In this document: piece after piece, positions 13,513 to 14,938 of the stretch
How the letters are laid out: every line of letters starts with the position of its first letter
How positions within the stretch are numbered: position 1 is the stretch's first letter
NCBI GenBank assembly: GCA_042088665.1
Contig: JBELMB010000125.1
Coordinates: 1-14,938, forward strand
Source: JBELMB01 sp042088665
GTDB lineage: Bacteria; Pseudomonadota; Alphaproteobacteria; Rhodobacterales; Rhodobacteraceae
Reading direction: 5' to 3'
DNA: 14,938 nt
Made by a program: the position numbers and the translations under genes
The notes under the pieces: model-generated
The model's input: the letters and a program-made list of their open reading frames with translations, nothing else
The model's database searches: none
What the model was told of the DNA's origin: nothing

Positions 13513-14295
13513 TCAGCCGTCGTCGCCCATGAACATCAACAGGAACCGGAACATGTTCAGGAAGTTGATGTACAGGCTCAGCGCGCCGTTGGAGGCGGCC
13601 TTGTCCAGCCACTCCTGGTCGCCATGCACCGCGTGCGCCACGTATTCGTTCTTGATCTCCTGCGTGTTCCAGGCGGTCAGTCCGGCAAAGATCAGCAGGC
13701 CAACAGCCGAGATCGCGTACATCCAGATCGGCGACTGCAGGAAGATGTTGATGATCATCGCAACGATCAGACCGATCACACCCATCAAAAGGAAGGTGCC
13801 CATGGGCGCCAGATCCTTTTTCGTGGTGTAGCCCCAAAGGGACAGGCCAGCAAAGGCAATCGCCGTCACCAGGAAGGTCTGTACGATCGAGAACGCCGTG
13901 TAGACGATAAAGACCGAGCTCAGCGAGAGACCCATGAAGGCAGCAAAGACGAAAAAGCCAAGCTGCACGGCCGCTGCGGACCCGCGCTTCAGCAGTGCGC
14001 CCCAACCGAAGAAGAAGAAGGCAAGCGGTGCCAGCATGATGATCCAGCGCAGGAAGCTGCCGTAGATCGCTGTGCCAAAGCTGGTCAGCATCGTGCCATT
14101 GCCAAGCTGCGCCGCCGCCTGCGACGGATCCGTGGTCGTCGCCATTCCGGCAATCGCCCAGGCCGCAAGCGCGGTGATCAGCATGCCCACGGACATCGTG
14201 CCGTAGACCTTGTTCATATGGGCGCGCAGGCCCTCGTCGATCTGAGTCGCGCGGGCGCCGGAAATGCCTGCCGCCCGGACATTGTATTCAGCCAT
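13513..14295 (-). CDS. Bax inhibitor-1/YccA family membrane protein
   Basis: A 260-residue polytopic inner-membrane protein. After a cytosolic N-terminus (MAEYNVRAAGISGARATQID) there are about seven hydrophobic segments, including VGMLITALAAWAIAG, WIIMLAPLAFFFFGWG, LGFFVFAAFMGLSL, FLVTAIAFAGLSLWG and FLLMGVIGLIVAMIINIFL. The end, SLYINFLNMFRFLLMFMGDDG, carries the acidic tail common to the family. Members of this family (TMBIM, YccA, BsYetJ) act as calcium leak channels or modulators of membrane proteases; which applies here is unknown. The frame is open 87 bases further upstream, but the ATG at 14293-14295 has CGGAGG 6 bases before it and matches the family N-terminus. Confidence 0.95.
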   Translation of the reverse strand: MAEYNVRAAGISGARATQIDEGLRAHMNKVYGTMSVGMLITALAAWAIAGMATTTDPSQAAAQLGNGTMLTSFGTAIYGSFLRWIIMLAPLAFFFFGWGALLKRGSAAAVQLGFFVFAAFMGLSLSSVFIVYTAFSIVQTFLVTAIAFAGLSLWGYTTKKDLAPMGTFLLMGVIGLIVAMIINIFLQSPIWMYAISAVGLLIFAGLTAWNTQEIKNEYVAHAVHGDQEWLDKAASNGALSLYINFLNMFRFLLMFMGDDG

Positions 14296-14353
14296 CAAAG
14301 CCTCCGTGTCGTGACAAAACTCCCGCGGGACCAGCCCACGAGAAACTGCTTTG

Positions 14354-14382
14354 AATATTGGCCCAAAGCCCGCGTTTTTCAA
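14354..14382 (-). promoter_or_regulatory. Probable promoter of the Bax inhibitor gene
   Basis: On the minus strand, TTGAAA (14377-14382) and AATATT (14354-14359) are separated by 17 bases. The predicted leader is about 50 nt to the ATG at 14295. Confidence 0.5.
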
Positions 14383-14415
14383 GGTGCAGCCTGCGACCTT
14401 GGTGAAAGATGTAAA

Positions 14416-14586
14416 CTATTCACACCAATATCGCGGCGCTGGCCAGTTTCGGTGCGTTTCCTGCCGCTCAAAGCGATTGGCTTCCCGCAGGTCCAGTGCC
14501 GGGCGGGCCTTGAAAGCAGGGCGTGCGGCGATGGTGCGGCGAGCGCGAAGAAACTGGCGCAAGCGGGGAGAGAAATCAGCGAACAT
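14416..14586 (-). CDS. Candidate 56-residue small protein divergent from a LysR gene
   Basis: I do not recognise a family. The frame begins MFADFSPRLRQFLRARRTIA and ends RNWPAPRYWCE. It is basic and Arg-rich, with no signal peptide or membrane segment. Evidence for reality: AAGGA lies 7 bases before the ATG at 14584-14586, the codons look GC3-rich like the neighbours (many CGC, GCC, CTG), and it sits 41 bp from a divergent LysR gene, the classical position of a LysR target. A GTG start five codons earlier is possible. Evidence against: it is short, and frames of this length arise by chance at this GC content. Confidence 0.45.
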   Translation of the reverse strand: MFADFSPRLRQFLRARRTIAARPAFKARPALDLREANRFERQETHRNWPAPRYWCE

Positions 14587-14597
14587 GGTGTCATCCT

Positions 14598-14610
14598 TCA
14601 CGAACTGTGA
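14598..14610. promoter_or_regulatory. T-N11-A dyad, candidate LysR-type binding site
   Basis: TCAC-gaact-GTGA, a T-N11-A sequence with 4-bp inverted arms, lies inside the 41-bp gap between the small frame and the LysR gene. LysR-type regulators bind T-N11-A sites with dyad symmetry, but a single 13-bp match is weak evidence. Confidence 0.4.
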
Positions 14611-14627
14611 TGTCTTGGCTCAGTGCC

Positions 14628-14938
14628 ATGATCAATCTTGATATCACCACGCTGCGGTCCTTTGTGGCGGTTGCCGAGGCAGGCGGCGTCACCCGGGCAG
14701 CCGGCTTCCTGAACCTGACGCAATCTGCGGTCTCCATGCAGATCAAGCGGCTCGAAGAGATGCTGGGCCTGCAATTGCTCGACCGGAGTGGGCGCGGTGT
14801 GACGCTGACCCCGGCAGGGGCTCAACTGCTGAGCTACGCGGCCAAGATGGTGGACCTCAACGACGAGGTATACACCCGACTGACCTGCCAGAGCTGGGAA
14901 GGAGAGATCGTGCTGGGCGTGCCTGTGGACATTGTCTA
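14628..14938 (+). CDS. LysR family transcriptional regulator, N-terminal part (cut by window edge)
   Basis: About 103 residues are visible before the right edge. The winged helix-turn-helix is complete: MINLDITTLRSFVAVAEAGG (1-20), VTRAAGFLNLTQSAVSMQIKRLEEMLGLQLLDRSGRGVTLTPAGAQLLSYA, then the linker helix. The effector domain begins at WEGEIVLGVPVDIV, where it is cut. Neither the ATG at 14628 nor an in-frame ATG at 14610 has a Shine-Dalgarno. The former gives the usual LysR N-terminus. It is divergent from the candidate 56-residue protein, which may be its target. The inducer and regulon cannot be read from this fragment. Confidence 0.93.
   Translation, partial: MINLDITTLRSFVAVAEAGGVTRAAGFLNLTQSAVSMQIKRLEEMLGLQLLDRSGRGVTLTPAGAQLLSYAAKMVDLNDEVYTRLTCQSWEGEIVLGVPVDIV

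Noticed and set aside
13624..14610. A 328-codon plus-strand frame
   Set aside because: Antisense to the Bax inhibitor gene, whose translation has seven clear membrane segments and its own promoter and terminator.

Overview
The window looks like chromosomal DNA of a Rhodobacteraceae (Roseobacter-group) alphaproteobacterium. The signs are high GC with GC-rich third codon positions, an alphaproteobacterial class A RNase P RNA, a cysteine-free L33, and one copy of the palindromic CCCCCGGAGTATTTT-type intergenic element that I associate with this family. I see no transposase, integrase, phage gene, tRNA or CRISPR array.

Layout, left to right. (1) 1-1128 (-): the N-terminal two thirds of thrS, leaving the window on the left, divergent from a degenerate Tag-like DNA glycosylase homologue (1342-2013, +). 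(2) 2312-3659 (-): an ArsR-type regulator fused to an SRPBCC/AHSA1 domain, followed by a MAPEG membrane protein. The regulator has a near-consensus promoter covered by two abutting 16-bp dyads and is probably translated from a leaderless mRNA. (3) 3721-3770: the palindromic repeat. (4) 3848-7843 (+): five co-directional genes (two alpha/beta hydrolases, a VOC protein, an M15-like protein of unknown activity, a double SnoaL-like protein), possibly one operon, ending near a nested hairpin. (5) 7844-8368: a strongly structured gene-free stretch with an inverted pair of DnaA-box-like nonamers. (6) 8369-10561 (+): two tandem paralogous secreted proteins, each LysM plus a family-3 solute-binding domain, with a good terminator and no transporter genes beside them. 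(7) 10778-11488 (+): an alpha/beta hydrolase with Gly in place of the nucleophilic Ser. (8) Housekeeping genes: rnpB (11630-12039) and rpmG (12221-12388, with promoter, leader hairpin and terminator). (9) A GNAT acetyltransferase (12892-13401, +), then convergent Bax inhibitor-1 (13513-14295, -), a candidate 56-residue small protein (14416-14586, -), and a divergent LysR regulator cut by the right edge, with a T-N11-A dyad in the 41-bp gap between the last two.

The most distinctive features are the tandem LysM/solute-binding pair, the double-dyad leaderless promoter of the ArsR-SRPBCC gene, and the Ser-to-Gly hydrolase. Family names come from reading the translated motifs by eye. No database search was possible, and promoter and terminator calls are pattern-based.
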